Shown piece by piece: positions 38,086 through 47,089 of a stretch of DNA of 64,000 bases. Within the stretch, counting starts at the first letter, position 1. Every line of letters begins with the position of its first letter. The position numbers were made by a program, and so were the translations under genes. The notes under the pieces are model-generated. The model had not been told where the DNA came from. It ran no database searches and worked only from the letters and a program-made list of their open reading frames with translations. The stretch lies in contig NZ_MVOC01000022.1 in NCBI RefSeq assembly GCF_002043095.1, forward strand, positions 62,001 to 126,000, written 5' to 3'. Source of the DNA: Mycobacterium sp. AT1. Lineage in GTDB: Bacteria; Actinomycetota; Actinomycetes; Mycobacteriales; Mycobacteriaceae.

Positions 38086-39531
38086 ATGAGCATTCAGCAC
38101 GAGACGCTCTTCATCGACGGCCGGTGGCACACACCCGGTTCGGACGCCGTCATCGAGGTCATCTCGCCCAACGACGGGCAGTCGCTGGGCCGGGTGCCCG
38201 ACGGTGCACGGTCCGACGTCGACGTCGCCGTCGCCGCGGCCCGGGCTGCGTTCGACCATCCCGCTGGCTGGCGGTCCTGGTCGGGCGCGCAGCGGGCGGA
38301 TGCGATGGAGAGGCTGGCCGACGAACTCGACCGACGGGCTCCCCAGATGGTGCAGGCCGTCAGCTCGCAGAACGGCATGCCGGTGGCAGTGGCCGAGCAG
38401 CTCGAAGCGGTCTTTCCCCAGCTGCTGCTGCGGTACTACGCCGGTCTTGCGCGCAGCGAGTCCTTCGAGTCGCGGCGACCTGGACTGCTGGGTGGTTCGA
38501 CCCTGGTGACTCGCACACCCATCGGTGTGGTCGGGGCGATCGTGCCGTGGAACTTCCCGCAGGCGCTTGCCGCATTCAAGTACGCGCCGGGGCTCGCGGC
38601 GGGGTGCACCTTCGTCATGAAGCCTTCGCCGGAAACGGTTTTCGACAGTTTCGTGTTCGCCGAGGCGGTCGCAGCGGCGGGACTGCCGGACGGGGTTGTC
38701 AACATCGTGCCTGGCGGTCGCGAACTGGGCGCATATCTGGTGTCGCATCCCGATGTCGACAAGATCGCCTTCACCGGCTCGACGGCGGCGGGACGCGCCA
38801 TCGGCGAGACCTGCGGACGATTGCTGCGTCCGGTGACATTGGAGCTGGGCGGGAAGTCCGCCGCCGTCATTCTCGACGACGCCGATCTCGATCTGGCCAC
38901 CGTCGGCCAGCAGTTGTTCGGGGCGACCCTGCTCAACAACGGGCAGGCCTGCTACCTCAGTACCCGGATCCTGGCGCCGCGGTCGCGCTACGACGAGGTC
39001 GTCGACACCTTCACCGGATTGGCTGCGTCGCTGACCGTCGGCAGCTCACTTGACCCGGCCACTCAAATCGGCCCGATGGCCAGTGCCAGGCAACGTGACA
39101 GGGTCGAGTCCTACATCGCCAAGGGCATCGGCGACGGTGCCCGGGTGACCACCGGCGGCGGACGCCCTGCTGGACTCGATGACGGATTCTTCGTGGAACC
39201 AACGGTTTTCGCCGATGTGGACAACAACTTCGCCATCGCCCAGGAGGAGATATTCGGACCGGTACTGTGTGTCATCCCCTATGACGGCGATGACGAGGCG
39301 GTCAGTATCGCCAACGCGAGCGATTTCGGTCTCGGCGGCACGGTGTGGACGTCCGACCATGACCGCGGTGTGCGGGTAGCGCGTGGTGTCCAGTCGGGAA
39401 GCTTCGGCATCAATCACTACCTGCCGGATCCGACGGCGCCGTTCGGCGGGGTGAAGTCCAGTGGAATCGGTCGGGAGCTCGGCCCGGAAGGCATGTCGGC
39501 GTACCTGGTCGAGAAGTCGATCTACCTCTGA
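38086..39531 (+). CDS. aldehyde dehydrogenase (aromatic aldehyde type)
   Basis: NAD(P)-dependent dehydrogenase of 481 aa. The cofactor-binding segment is VVGAIVPWNFPQALAAFK, the glutamate motif LELGGKSAAVI, and the catalytic Cys in NNGQACYLSTR. The C-terminal PFGGVKSSGIGRELG is typical. In context it converts an aromatic aldehyde (for example cumaldehyde) to the acid used by the Rieske dioxygenase. ATG 38086 has AGGGG upstream. It ends 16 bp from the convergent LuxR-family gene. Confidence 0.92.
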   Translation: MSIQHETLFIDGRWHTPGSDAVIEVISPNDGQSLGRVPDGARSDVDVAVAAARAAFDHPAGWRSWSGAQRADAMERLADELDRRAPQMVQAVSSQNGMPVAVAEQLEAVFPQLLLRYYAGLARSESFESRRPGLLGGSTLVTRTPIGVVGAIVPWNFPQALAAFKYAPGLAAGCTFVMKPSPETVFDSFVFAEAVAAAGLPDGVVNIVPGGRELGAYLVSHPDVDKIAFTGSTAAGRAIGETCGRLLRPVTLELGGKSAAVILDDADLDLATVGQQLFGATLLNNGQACYLSTRILAPRSRYDEVVDTFTGLAASLTVGSSLDPATQIGPMASARQRDRVESYIAKGIGDGARVTTGGGRPAGLDDGFFVEPTVFADVDNNFAIAQEEIFGPVLCVIPYDGDDEAVSIANASDFGLGGTVWTSDHDRGVRVARGVQSGSFGINHYLPDPTAPFGGVKSSGIGRELGPEGMSAYLVEKSIYL

Positions 39532-39547
39532 CGGACCGCTAAGGACG

Positions 39548-40711
39548 TCACGCGCGCAGTCGGTGATACTTCGCGACGGCGTCGGTACGGTTCGCCGCGC
39601 CAAGCTTGCGCAGTATGTGTTTGACGTGCGACTTGACGGTGCCTTCGCCGACGAACAGGCTGACCGCGATCTGGGCGTTGGTCTTGCCCGCCGCCAAGCC
39701 GCGCATCACCTCTGCTTCGCGCGCCGTCAGATCGCCCAGCGGTCCGAGCTCTTCGGTTCCCGAGGTGGCTCGCGTTCGCGACTGTTCCTCGGGCCCATTG
39801 AAAGCCGAATTATCCTGCTCTCCAGCCAGTTCCATGACCTCGAGGGTGAAGTCATCGGCCAGGGAAATTGCTGCGCGTAGGTGTGTGTCGGCGGCCTTGC
39901 GCATGGCGTGCAGGCGCTCGATCAGAAGGTTGCGCTCGAATGCGATGCCCAGCCCTTGCGCGAACATACCGAGGACGGCACGGTCGAATTCGTGCACACC
40001 GGGCTCTTCGGTGTGCCGATCGGCATGCAGAAGTCCAACCGTCTTGCCCCAAGCGGCAACTGGAGACGCGACGTACGTCTTGGTTCCCGTCATGGCGATC
40101 AGCTCGGGGTGGACCCGCGGATTGGATTGGGCGTCGTGCACGAGGATTGGAACACCGCGCCGCACCATGTCGCCTTCGAGTAGTCGGCGGTCGAGGCGGT
40201 GCGGGTTGGCAAGTCCGACCTCGACCATCGTCTTCGCGAATTCTTCATCCGCCCCGGCGAACCCGGAGAACGCCACCCAGGTGCCCTGGTGGATCCGGGA
40301 GAACAGGATGCGGCTGAACCCCATGCGATACGCCTCGATGGGGGCCCGTTCGGCCAATGCTGCAGCCGAGGCGATCCCGCGGAGTCGACCGACGGCCTCC
40401 TGCGCACCGGACACCCTGTCATCGTGCTGCGCCAGAATTGCGTCCTTGACTGCCACCTGAGCGTGCTCGGACCGCAGTAGCAGCGCTTCGGCCTCTGGCC
40501 GGCGCTGCGGCACTGACAATCCTTGTTCGAGGTGTTCGGTCAGGTCGCGGCGGACCGCGGACAGCGCGGCATCGGCGCCGAGAAGGTCGGCGTCCGCGAA
40601 GTCCGGACACAGGTCGCACCCGCCGAGCACCTCTTGCGCACGGCTGACGATTTCGCGGGCGCGGTCGACGTCCTGCGCGGCCGCAGGAGATCGGTGAAGT
40701 TGTGCGGTCAT
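39548..40711 (-). CDS. LuxR-family transcriptional regulator with GAF domain
   Basis: Regulator of 387 aa. A helical N-terminal region (1-130) precedes a GAF-type sensor (about 135-300, with SFSR/ILFSRIHQGTW and YVASPVAAWGKTVGLLHADRH). The C-terminal LuxR HTH has LTAREAEVMRGLAAGKTNAQIAVSLF and VKSHVKHILRKLGA. The architecture matches GAF-LuxR activators of aromatic and solvent catabolism in actinobacteria. ATG 40711 follows GAGGAGG. It lies between the two catabolic operons, converging with the ALDH gene, so it probably activates one or both; the effector is likely a pathway substrate (inferred). Confidence 0.85.
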   Translation of the reverse strand: MTAQLHRSPAAAQDVDRAREIVSRAQEVLGGCDLCPDFADADLLGADAALSAVRRDLTEHLEQGLSVPQRRPEAEALLLRSEHAQVAVKDAILAQHDDRVSGAQEAVGRLRGIASAAALAERAPIEAYRMGFSRILFSRIHQGTWVAFSGFAGADEEFAKTMVEVGLANPHRLDRRLLEGDMVRRGVPILVHDAQSNPRVHPELIAMTGTKTYVASPVAAWGKTVGLLHADRHTEEPGVHEFDRAVLGMFAQGLGIAFERNLLIERLHAMRKAADTHLRAAISLADDFTLEVMELAGEQDNSAFNGPEEQSRTRATSGTEELGPLGDLTAREAEVMRGLAAGKTNAQIAVSLFVGEGTVKSHVKHILRKLGAANRTDAVAKYHRLRA

Positions 40712-40807
40712 GTCCGCCTCCTCGCATCTGTCTGTGCGGTCAGGGCCTCCGCTACCGCTGGTTCGAGTACGTCCGTGAGTCACACGACCTTCACATTCCT
40801 CCGCTGG

Positions 40808-40823
40808 CGTGATACGCGTCACA
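40808..40823. promoter_or_regulatory. CRP-like binding site between the aldolase gene and the LuxR gene
   Basis: CGTGA-N6-TCACA at 40808-40823 matches the CRP consensus TGTGA-N6-TCACA except for one base, 97 bp before the LuxR-family start. A related GTGAGTCAC element lies at 40775-40783. cAMP-dependent control is possible but unproven. Confidence 0.4.
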
Positions 40824-40846
40824 GCATAGGGCACGTGTGGCCCGTG

Positions 40847-41863
40847 TTAGCCGGCGCCGGATCTCGTCAACAGATCCATTGCAATGTCGGCGATCATGTC
40901 TTCTTGTCCGCCCACCAACTTGCGGTTGCCCACTTCCAACAGGATGTCGCGGGTGTCGAGCTCGAACTCGCCGGCAGCGCGCTCGGCATGGCGTAAGAAG
41001 CTGGAGTACACCCCGGCATACCCGAGGGTGAGGGTTTCGCGGTCCACCCGGACCGGCCGGTCTTGTAGCGGACGCACCAGATCGTCGGCAGCATCCTGCA
41101 ACGCGAACAGATTGCACCGGTGCTGCCAGCCATAGATGTCGGCGACGGCGATGAAGGCCTCGATCGGGCAGTTGCCTGCGCCTGCGCCGTGACCGGCCAG
41201 GGACGCGTCGACGCGGTACACGCCCTCCTCGACTGCGGTCACGGAATTGGCCACCGACAGGGACAGGTTCTCGTGGGCGTGGATGCCGATCTGGGTCTCC
41301 GGGTGCAAGACATCGCGGTAGGCGCGCACCCGGTCACGTACGTCGCGCATTGTCAGTCGACCGCCGGAGTCGGTGACGTACACGCAGTGGGCACCTGCCG
41401 ACTCCATCAGTTTGGCCTGCCGAGCCAGCTCCACGGGTGCGGCCATATGCGACATCATCAGGAAGCCGGACACGTCCATACCGAGGTCACGAGCCTTGGC
41501 GATGTGTTGCGCAGCGATATCGGCCTCGGTGGCGTGGGTGGCGATCCGCACCGAACGCACCCCGAGGTCGTGGGCGTGAACCAGCTCCTCGACGGTCCCG
41601 ATCCCCGGTAGCAGCAGTGTCGTGAGCTTGGCCGTGCGTACCACCTCGGCGGCCGCGGCGATCCATTCCCAGTCGGTGCAACTGCCCGGTCCGTAGGTGA
41701 GGCTCGAACCTGCCAACCCGTCGCCATGGGACACCTCGATGGCATCGACCCCCGCCGCGTCCAGCGCAGCGGCGATGCGGCGCAGGTCATCGACACCGAG
41801 GCGATGCCGGACGGCGTGCATACCGTCGCGCAACGTGACGTCTTGGATGTAAAGCGTGTTCAC
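40847..41863 (-). CDS. 4-hydroxy-2-oxovalerate aldolase
   Basis: Class II pyruvate aldolase of the DmpG/BphI/MhpE family (338 aa) splitting 4-hydroxy-2-oxovalerate into pyruvate and acetaldehyde. The metal-binding [13 protein letters not shown] (Asp13, His16 region) and GIHAHENL His pair are intact, and [14 protein letters not shown] is conserved. GTG 41863 overlaps the preceding dehydrogenase stop (GTGA). The two proteins normally form a channelling complex. Last enzyme gene of the minus-strand catabolic operon. Confidence 0.93.
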   Translation of the reverse strand: MNTLYIQDVTLRDGMHAVRHRLGVDDLRRIAAALDAAGVDAIEVSHGDGLAGSSLTYGPGSCTDWEWIAAAAEVVRTAKLTTLLLPGIGTVEELVHAHDLGVRSVRIATHATEADIAAQHIAKARDLGMDVSGFLMMSHMAAPVELARQAKLMESAGAHCVYVTDSGGRLTMRDVRDRVRAYRDVLHPETQIGIHAHENLSLSVANSVTAVEEGVYRVDASLAGHGAGAGNCPIEAFIAVADIYGWQHRCNLFALQDAADDLVRPLQDRPVRVDRETLTLGYAGVYSSFLRHAERAAGEFELDTRDILLEVGNRKLVGGQEDMIADIAMDLLTRSGAG

Positions 41864-42813
41864 AGCACCGCCTTCGAGGCCGTCGTGGTCGCGGATGCGG
41901 CCAGCCGTTCACCAACCCGCAGTGCTGCGGAGGTCATGATGTCGAGATTTCCGGCGTAGGCCGGCAGATAGTGGGCTGCGCCTTCGACTTCGAGGTAGAC
42001 CGACACCTGCCAGGCGGCGCACTGCTGCTGGCTGCCGACCAGATCCTGCGCGGAATCATCAGTTGTCAATCGGGTGAAGCGGACTTGCTGTTTGAGGCGA
42101 TAGCCGGGTACATAAGCCGACACGGCATCGACCATCCGGTGAATGGAGTCGCGGACTGCATCGAGGTCGGTATCGCCGATCAGGCACAGCACGGTGTCGC
42201 GCATGATCAACGGCGGCTCTGCCGGGTTGAGCACGATGATGGCCTTCCCTCGTCGGGCGCCACCGACGACCTCGATGGCCTTCGAGGTCGTCTCGGTGAA
42301 CTCATCGATATTGGCGCGGGTGCCTGGCCCGGCCGACCGGGAGGCGATCGACGCGACGATCTCGGCGTAAAGCACCGGTGTGCACTCGGATATGGCCGCC
42401 ACGATCGGGATGGTGGCCTGCCCGCCGCAGGTCACCATGTTCACGTTCGACGCGTCGAGATGCTCGTCCAGATTGACCGCGGGTACGACGAAGGGACCGA
42501 TAGCTGCCGGGGTCAGGTCGACCACCCGCTTACCGTGCGCCGCCAGGACGGCGGCGTTGGTGACGTGTGCGCCGGCGGAGGTCGCGTCGAACACCACTTG
42601 GATATCGGCGAACTCGGGCATGGCGACCAGCCCGTCGACTCCGTCTGCGGTGGTGGCGACCCCGAGACGTTCGGCCCGCCGCAGGCCGTCGGAGTCCGGA
42701 TCGATTCCGACCATCACCGCCATCTCCAGCTGGTTGGAGAGCCGCAAGACCTTGATCATGAGATCGGTGCCGATGTTGCCGGAACCGATGACCGCGACTT
42801 TCGTGGTGGTCAC
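41860..42813 (-). CDS. acetaldehyde dehydrogenase (acylating)
   Basis: Converts acetaldehyde, NAD+ and CoA to acetyl-CoA; partner of the adjacent aldolase. The 317-aa sequence shows the Rossmann start [15 protein letters not shown], the active-site Cys in [12 protein letters not shown], and [13 protein letters not shown] of the DmpF/BphJ group. GTG 42813 overlaps the hydratase stop by 4 bp, continuing the coupled series. Confidence 0.94.
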   Translation of the reverse strand: MTTTKVAVIGSGNIGTDLMIKVLRLSNQLEMAVMVGIDPDSDGLRRAERLGVATTADGVDGLVAMPEFADIQVVFDATSAGAHVTNAAVLAAHGKRVVDLTPAAIGPFVVPAVNLDEHLDASNVNMVTCGGQATIPIVAAISECTPVLYAEIVASIASRSAGPGTRANIDEFTETTSKAIEVVGGARRGKAIIVLNPAEPPLIMRDTVLCLIGDTDLDAVRDSIHRMVDAVSAYVPGYRLKQQVRFTRLTTDDSAQDLVGSQQQCAAWQVSVYLEVEGAAHYLPAYAGNLDIMTSAALRVGERLAASATTTASKAVL

Positions 42814-43643
42814 AGCCGACCTCCTTCGGAATCGTGGGATGTGCGATGAGTGAAAGATGCTGTTGCCGTGCCAAGTTCGTCGATGACGGCAACATAGGTG
42901 CGACCGGGGACAACGGGAACCATTGGACCCAAAGCGCCGGAGAGGACGATGTGGCCTGCCAGCAGTGGGGTGCCGTTCGCCCGCGCGGTGCGGGCAAGCC
43001 AGGCCAGCGCCGTCAACGGGTCGCCCAAGCAGGCCGCACCGTCACCCTCCGACACCTTCTGGCCGTCCTCGGTCAGTGTCATCCGCAGCGATGCGAAGTC
43101 CAATTCCCCGACGGGCACCGGATTCTCGCCAAGGACGAACAGCGCCGAAGATCCGTTGTCCGCGACGGTGTCGACGATGCTGATCGACCAATCCTTGATC
43201 CGGGAATCCACGATCTCCAGTGCCGCGACAGCCTGGCCGGCTGCCGCGCGGACCCGGTCGGCGGTCAGCTCACCGTCGAGATCCTCGGCCAGGATGAAGC
43301 CGACTTCGGCCTCGATCTTCGGCTGCAACAGTTTCGCCGTCGGGATGCTAGGGAAGCCGGAAACGTCCATATCCGCGTAGAGGACACCAGAGTCGGGTTG
43401 GTCGACGCCGAGCTGGCGTTGCACCGCGGGTGAGGTCAGACCGATCTTGTGCCCGACGACTCGGCGACCCTGTGCGAGAGAGGTTTCGGTGAGCAGGCGC
43501 TGGATTGCGTAGCCGGTCGCGATGTCAGTGCCGCCGACGAGGTCCCGGATCGGGTCACACTGGATCCCTGAGGCTGCTGCGCCGATCAGCCGGTCGGCCG
43601 CATCGCGTAGCAGCGTTCCCGGCAGCGTCGATTCTTTGTTCAC
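42810..43643 (-). CDS. 2-oxopent-4-enoate (2-hydroxypentadienoate) hydratase
   Basis: Hydratase of the MhpD/BphH family, 277 aa, adding water to 2-hydroxypenta-2,4-dienoate to give 4-hydroxy-2-oxovalerate. Conserved elements: [32 protein letters not shown] with the metal-binding acidic residues, and [14 protein letters not shown] 43643 starts 44 bp after the SDR stop. The gene order hydratase, dehydrogenase, aldolase is the classical lower meta-cleavage module. Confidence 0.92.
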   Translation of the reverse strand: MNKESTLPGTLLRDAADRLIGAAASGIQCDPIRDLVGGTDIATGYAIQRLLTETSLAQGRRVVGHKIGLTSPAVQRQLGVDQPDSGVLYADMDVSGFPSIPTAKLLQPKIEAEVGFILAEDLDGELTADRVRAAAGQAVAALEIVDSRIKDWSISIVDTVADNGSSALFVLGENPVPVGELDFASLRMTLTEDGQKVSEGDGAACLGDPLTALAWLARTARANGTPLLAGHIVLSGALGPMVPVVPGRTYVAVIDELGTATASFTHRTSHDSEGGRL

Positions 43644-43687
43644 GGTATTGCCGTTCTTCGGTGGGTTTGGTGGTCAGGGTGGGCTGC

Positions 43688-44464
43688 TCAGCCCATGCTG
43701 CTGCCACCGTTGACGTAGAGCGTCTGTCCGGTAGTGAAGCCGGTGTGCGCACCGGCCAGATAGGCAACCGCTTCGGCGACATCGGCGGGGGAGCCCGGTC
43801 GTCCGAGGGGGATGAGGTCGACGGCCTGATCGACCACACCGATCAACTGTTCTGATGCGGAGCCGGATTCGAATTTGGCGGCAAGCTCGGGGGTCAGGAC
43901 GTAGGAGGGTGCAACGGTATTCGCGGTGATGCCCAATCCGGCGAACTCCCGGGCCAGTCCGGTGACCATTGCGTGCACGCCACCCTTTGCGGCGTTGTAC
44001 ATGGCGTGGTCGGCCAGACCGTTGCGCACTGACTCCGCGCCGATGTTGACCAACCGACCGTGGTTGCGCGAAATCATGTGGGGCAGGACCGCCCGGATGC
44101 AACGAATGGTCGTCCACAGGTTGTTGTCGATGGTGGCCCGCAGCGTTTCCTCGGTGTGTTCCAGGGTGGGAAGGATGACCCCACCCCCGGCATTGTTGAC
44201 CAGGACGTCGACGTGTCCGAGCGCTGCGACTGCCGCGGTGATCATCTCCTCGGCAACACCGGACTCGTCGAGGCCACCGCAGAAGCCACCGACGATTGCG
44301 CCGGACGGATCAGCAGAACCGCCGGTGAGACTGGCGAGGTCCTCCTCGTACTGGGTGGCTACGAAGACCTTGGCACCGTCGGCGGCCAGCCGCTCGACGA
44401 TCCCGCGGCCAATTCCGGATGCGGCCCCGGTGACGACGGCGGTGCGGCCGCGCAGCCGGCTCAT
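43688..44464 (-). CDS. cis-dihydrodiol dehydrogenase-like SDR
   Basis: Short-chain dehydrogenase of 258 aa. TGAASGIGRG, NNAGG, the Ser in NIGAESVRNG and YNAAKG are the SDR cofactor and catalytic motifs. Placed directly after the Rieske subunits (its ATG overlaps the beta stop), it most likely oxidises the cis-dihydrodiol acid to the catechol acid, as CmtB does in the p-cumate pathway. Specificity is inferred from context. Confidence 0.85.
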   Translation of the reverse strand: MSRLRGRTAVVTGAASGIGRGIVERLAADGAKVFVATQYEEDLASLTGGSADPSGAIVGGFCGGLDESGVAEEMITAAVAALGHVDVLVNNAGGGVILPTLEHTEETLRATIDNNLWTTIRCIRAVLPHMISRNHGRLVNIGAESVRNGLADHAMYNAAKGGVHAMVTGLAREFAGLGITANTVAPSYVLTPELAAKFESGSASEQLIGVVDQAVDLIPLGRPGSPADVAEAVAYLAGAHTGFTTGQTLYVNGGSSMG

Positions 44465-44979
44465 AGGATGATCGCCACATCACCGTTGGCGTACAGGTCG
44501 GTCATATCCAGCTCGATTCGCTTGTGCTGGATGCGGAATTCGTCACCGACCGGCCGCAGGCGGTAGCGGTACTTCCCGACGTAGTAGCCCTCGCGCCCGT
44601 GCCGGAATCGCCACACCGTGAACAAGGCGTCGACGGTGACGATGTCGTCTTCGACCCGGAAGCGCACATTGGCAACCTGATGGTTGGTCCGTGAGTGCGG
44701 GAACTCCCGATGCGCGCGACGGCTGTTCAGGCGTTCGACCCGTGCGCGCATCCGCTGGTAGTTGTCGTCGATGAGCATCAGGTCGGTGGCCGGGTCACCA
44801 TCGAGTGCGGTGTTGGAGGGCACTTCGTACTTGGCGTCGGCGTCGAAGAGTTCGAGCCATTCATCGAGGCGCCAGGAATCCAGCAGATCCGCTTCGTGGT
44901 AGAGGAATTCCTCGACCCGGGCCCGGGTCATCGAGCCGAGTGTCGTGGCCGGAACTGCGGCCGCCGTCGGGGCGCTCAC
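44461..44979 (-). CDS. ring-hydroxylating dioxygenase beta subunit
   Basis: Small structural subunit (172 aa) of an alpha3beta3 Rieske oxygenase. The SnoaL/NTF2-like fold is recognised from VEEFLYHEADLLDSWRLDEWLELF, RTNHQVANVRF and the C-terminal RIQHKRIELD. GTG 44979 overlaps the alpha stop, giving coupled stoichiometric synthesis. No reductase or ferredoxin subunit gene accompanies the pair. Confidence 0.92.
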   Translation of the reverse strand: MSAPTAAAVPATTLGSMTRARVEEFLYHEADLLDSWRLDEWLELFDADAKYEVPSNTALDGDPATDLMLIDDNYQRMRARVERLNSRRAHREFPHSRTNHQVANVRFRVEDDIVTVDALFTVWRFRHGREGYYVGKYRYRLRPVGDEFRIQHKRIELDMTDLYANGDVAIIL

Positions 44980-46265
44980 TTCTCGATCCTCATTGCCGCA
45001 CTGCCCATCTGCTCTTGCCAGCGACGCCAGAACTCGCGCATCTGTTCCTCATCGTTCGCCAGTGGACCGCGGGCCATGCCGCGGGAGATGTCATTCCATT
45101 CGATTCCGCCGCTGACGTAGCCCTGCTGGCAGGACTCCAGCGCTTCGAAGTCATCGGGGGTGGCGAAGCCGCCCGGTCCCAGGAAGGTCAGGAAGCTGTC
45201 CAGACGCCGTTGCCGCAGCTGCTTGAGCTCGTCGCGCGGTGCCAGTTCCCACGCCGTGACGTCGACCCGGTCGGGCGCACTCGGATAGAAGGTCCGCACG
45301 GTGACGGCCATGATGTCGTTGATGATCAGGTTCGGGTAGATCAGCAGGTTGCGGTTCACGTCAGCCATGACGTGGGCCTTCTCCTCGCCGTGACGGGCGA
45401 CCAGATCGGCGCGCTGGCGCTCGATGTCGGCCTTTGCCTCCTCGCCGAACAACGGCTCCCATTTGGCGACCGGGCGCCCCCATGGTGCGGAGTACTGGAT
45501 GACGGCGTGTCCGTTACCCAACGCGGTGGCATGCCCGTCGACGCCGCCGGCGAGGTCGGTGCCCATCGCGGATAGGTATTGGAAGTAGGTGATGTGGGTG
45601 GATTGGGCATGGTATCCGTCAACGCTGTTCTCTACCAGCAATTTCCAGTTGGCGTTGATGCGATAGTCATTGGTGCCCTTGATGACGGTGAAGGGGCTCT
45701 CGCTGCTGTCCACGACGAGGTCGATGTAGTCCTTCGCACCGGCGAGGTAGGTCTCCAGATCGACGATGTCCGGGTCGTAACTGGCGAAGACGAAGCCGCG
45801 GTACGACTGCGAACGGGCCACCCGTTGCAGTCCGAACTGGGAGAAGTCCAGGTTCGAGCCGTATGCCTCCCTGTCGGGAATGCCCTTCAGCGCACCCTCG
45901 GAGTCGAAACTCCATGCGTGATAGAAGCATTGAAACAACTTCGACGTACCGGAGTCCTGCCGGCACACCACCGCACCCCGATGCGGGCAGGTGTTGTGAA
46001 AGACGTTGACATTGCCTGACTTCGCACCGCGGACCATGAAGACCGGCCGACCCGCCACCGGCCTGCGCACGAAGTCGCCGGGGTTCGGTATCTCCGACTC
46101 GTGGCCGACATAGAGCCAGGAGTGGCCGAAGATTCGCTCCAGTTCTTCCCGGTGGACGTCGGCTGAGGTCATTGCCGACCGGTGGACCCGAAACTGGTTG
46201 TTCGCCGGATCGTCGACGACGAGAGGCGTTGTGGCAAGCGAAACATCGCCGAGTTGGGCGGTCAT
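44976..46265 (-). CDS. Rieske ring-hydroxylating dioxygenase alpha subunit (p-cumate/phthalate type)
   Basis: Catalytic subunit, 429 aa. The Rieske centre is C93PH95 and C113FYH116. The mononuclear iron site is NSVDGYHAQSTH with His219 and His224 and bridging Asp216; a third acidic ligand is expected near residue 365-370 (PDDFEALES). The sequence is of the type acting on carboxylated aromatics rather than biphenyl or benzene. In context it would dioxygenate a p-cumate-like acid at the 2,3 positions. ATG 46265 has AAGGAG upstream and overlaps the hydrolase stop. Confidence 0.92.
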   Translation of the reverse strand: MTAQLGDVSLATTPLVVDDPANNQFRVHRSAMTSADVHREELERIFGHSWLYVGHESEIPNPGDFVRRPVAGRPVFMVRGAKSGNVNVFHNTCPHRGAVVCRQDSGTSKLFQCFYHAWSFDSEGALKGIPDREAYGSNLDFSQFGLQRVARSQSYRGFVFASYDPDIVDLETYLAGAKDYIDLVVDSSESPFTVIKGTNDYRINANWKLLVENSVDGYHAQSTHITYFQYLSAMGTDLAGGVDGHATALGNGHAVIQYSAPWGRPVAKWEPLFGEEAKADIERQRADLVARHGEEKAHVMADVNRNLLIYPNLIINDIMAVTVRTFYPSAPDRVDVTAWELAPRDELKQLRQRRLDSFLTFLGPGGFATPDDFEALESCQQGYVSGGIEWNDISRGMARGPLANDEEQMREFWRRWQEQMGSAAMRIEK

Positions 46266-47089
46266 GCCGGCTCCTTCGTTCTGGCAGGGTAGGACAGGTA
46301 GTCGCCGACGAGCTCGCAGAACTCTTCGGCCCGCTCGATCTGGGTCCAGTGACCGCAAGCGGCGAAGACGTGTAGGTCGGCGTTGGGTAGCAACTCGAGC
46401 ATGGTGGTGGCCACCTTGAGCGGGACCACGCTGTCCTCCCGTCCGTGCACGAGCAGCGACGGCGTGGTGACCGATCGCGCCTCGTCCTCGGTGATGCCGA
46501 GCTCGGATCCGGCGTGGCGGGGGTCGAAGAACATCGAGCGGTACGCCTCGTACGCGCCGTCAGCGATGCTGGCCTCATAGCGGATACGCACCAGCTCGTC
46601 GGTGATGATGGTCTTGTCGATCGCGAAGTAGTTCAGCAGCAGGTCGCGCATCGCGTCATAGGACGGCGAGTAGGCGCGCAGCGCCGCCAAACCGTCGGTC
46701 ATCGTCATGCCCACGCCGGGTGAGCCCATCAGCACCATCTTGGTGATGCGTTCGGGACGCTCCGCGGCCATCGCCAGGGCGATCCGCCCGCCGAGGGAGT
46801 TGCCGACAATGGCGGTGGTGTCGACGTTCACCGCGTCCAGGAAGGCCCAGATGTGGTCGACCCACGTGCGCAACGAGTACACGATGTCCGCTGGGCGCTC
46901 GGTGGCACCGAACCCGACGATATCGGGGGCGAACACGTGGAATCGGGTGGCCAGGTGGTCGATGTTCTTCTGCCAGTTGGCCTGTGCCGACACTCCTGGG
47001 CCGGAGCCGTGCAACAGTACGACGGGCGGACCGCTGCCGGCCTCGAGATAGCTGGTGGTGACGCCACCGGCGTCGATCGTCTTTGTCAC
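46262..47089 (-). CDS. meta-cleavage product hydrolase (alpha/beta-fold)
   Basis: C-C bond hydrolase of 275 aa. LLHGSGPGVSAQANW is the diagnostic oxyanion segment of ring-cleavage hydrolases, the nucleophile Ser lies in GNSLGG, the Asp in HGREDSVVP and the His in CGHWTQIERAEEF. It would split the decarboxylated ring-cleavage product into a carboxylic acid and 2-hydroxypenta-2,4-dienoate; with a p-cumate substrate the acid is isobutyrate. GTG 47089 overlaps the dioxygenase stop by 4 bp. Confidence 0.92.
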   Translation of the reverse strand: MTKTIDAGGVTTSYLEAGSGPPVVLLHGSGPGVSAQANWQKNIDHLATRFHVFAPDIVGFGATERPADIVYSLRTWVDHIWAFLDAVNVDTTAIVGNSLGGRIALAMAAERPERITKMVLMGSPGVGMTMTDGLAALRAYSPSYDAMRDLLLNYFAIDKTIITDELVRIRYEASIADGAYEAYRSMFFDPRHAGSELGITEDEARSVTTPSLLVHGREDSVVPLKVATTMLELLPNADLHVFAACGHWTQIERAEEFCELVGDYLSYPARTKEPA

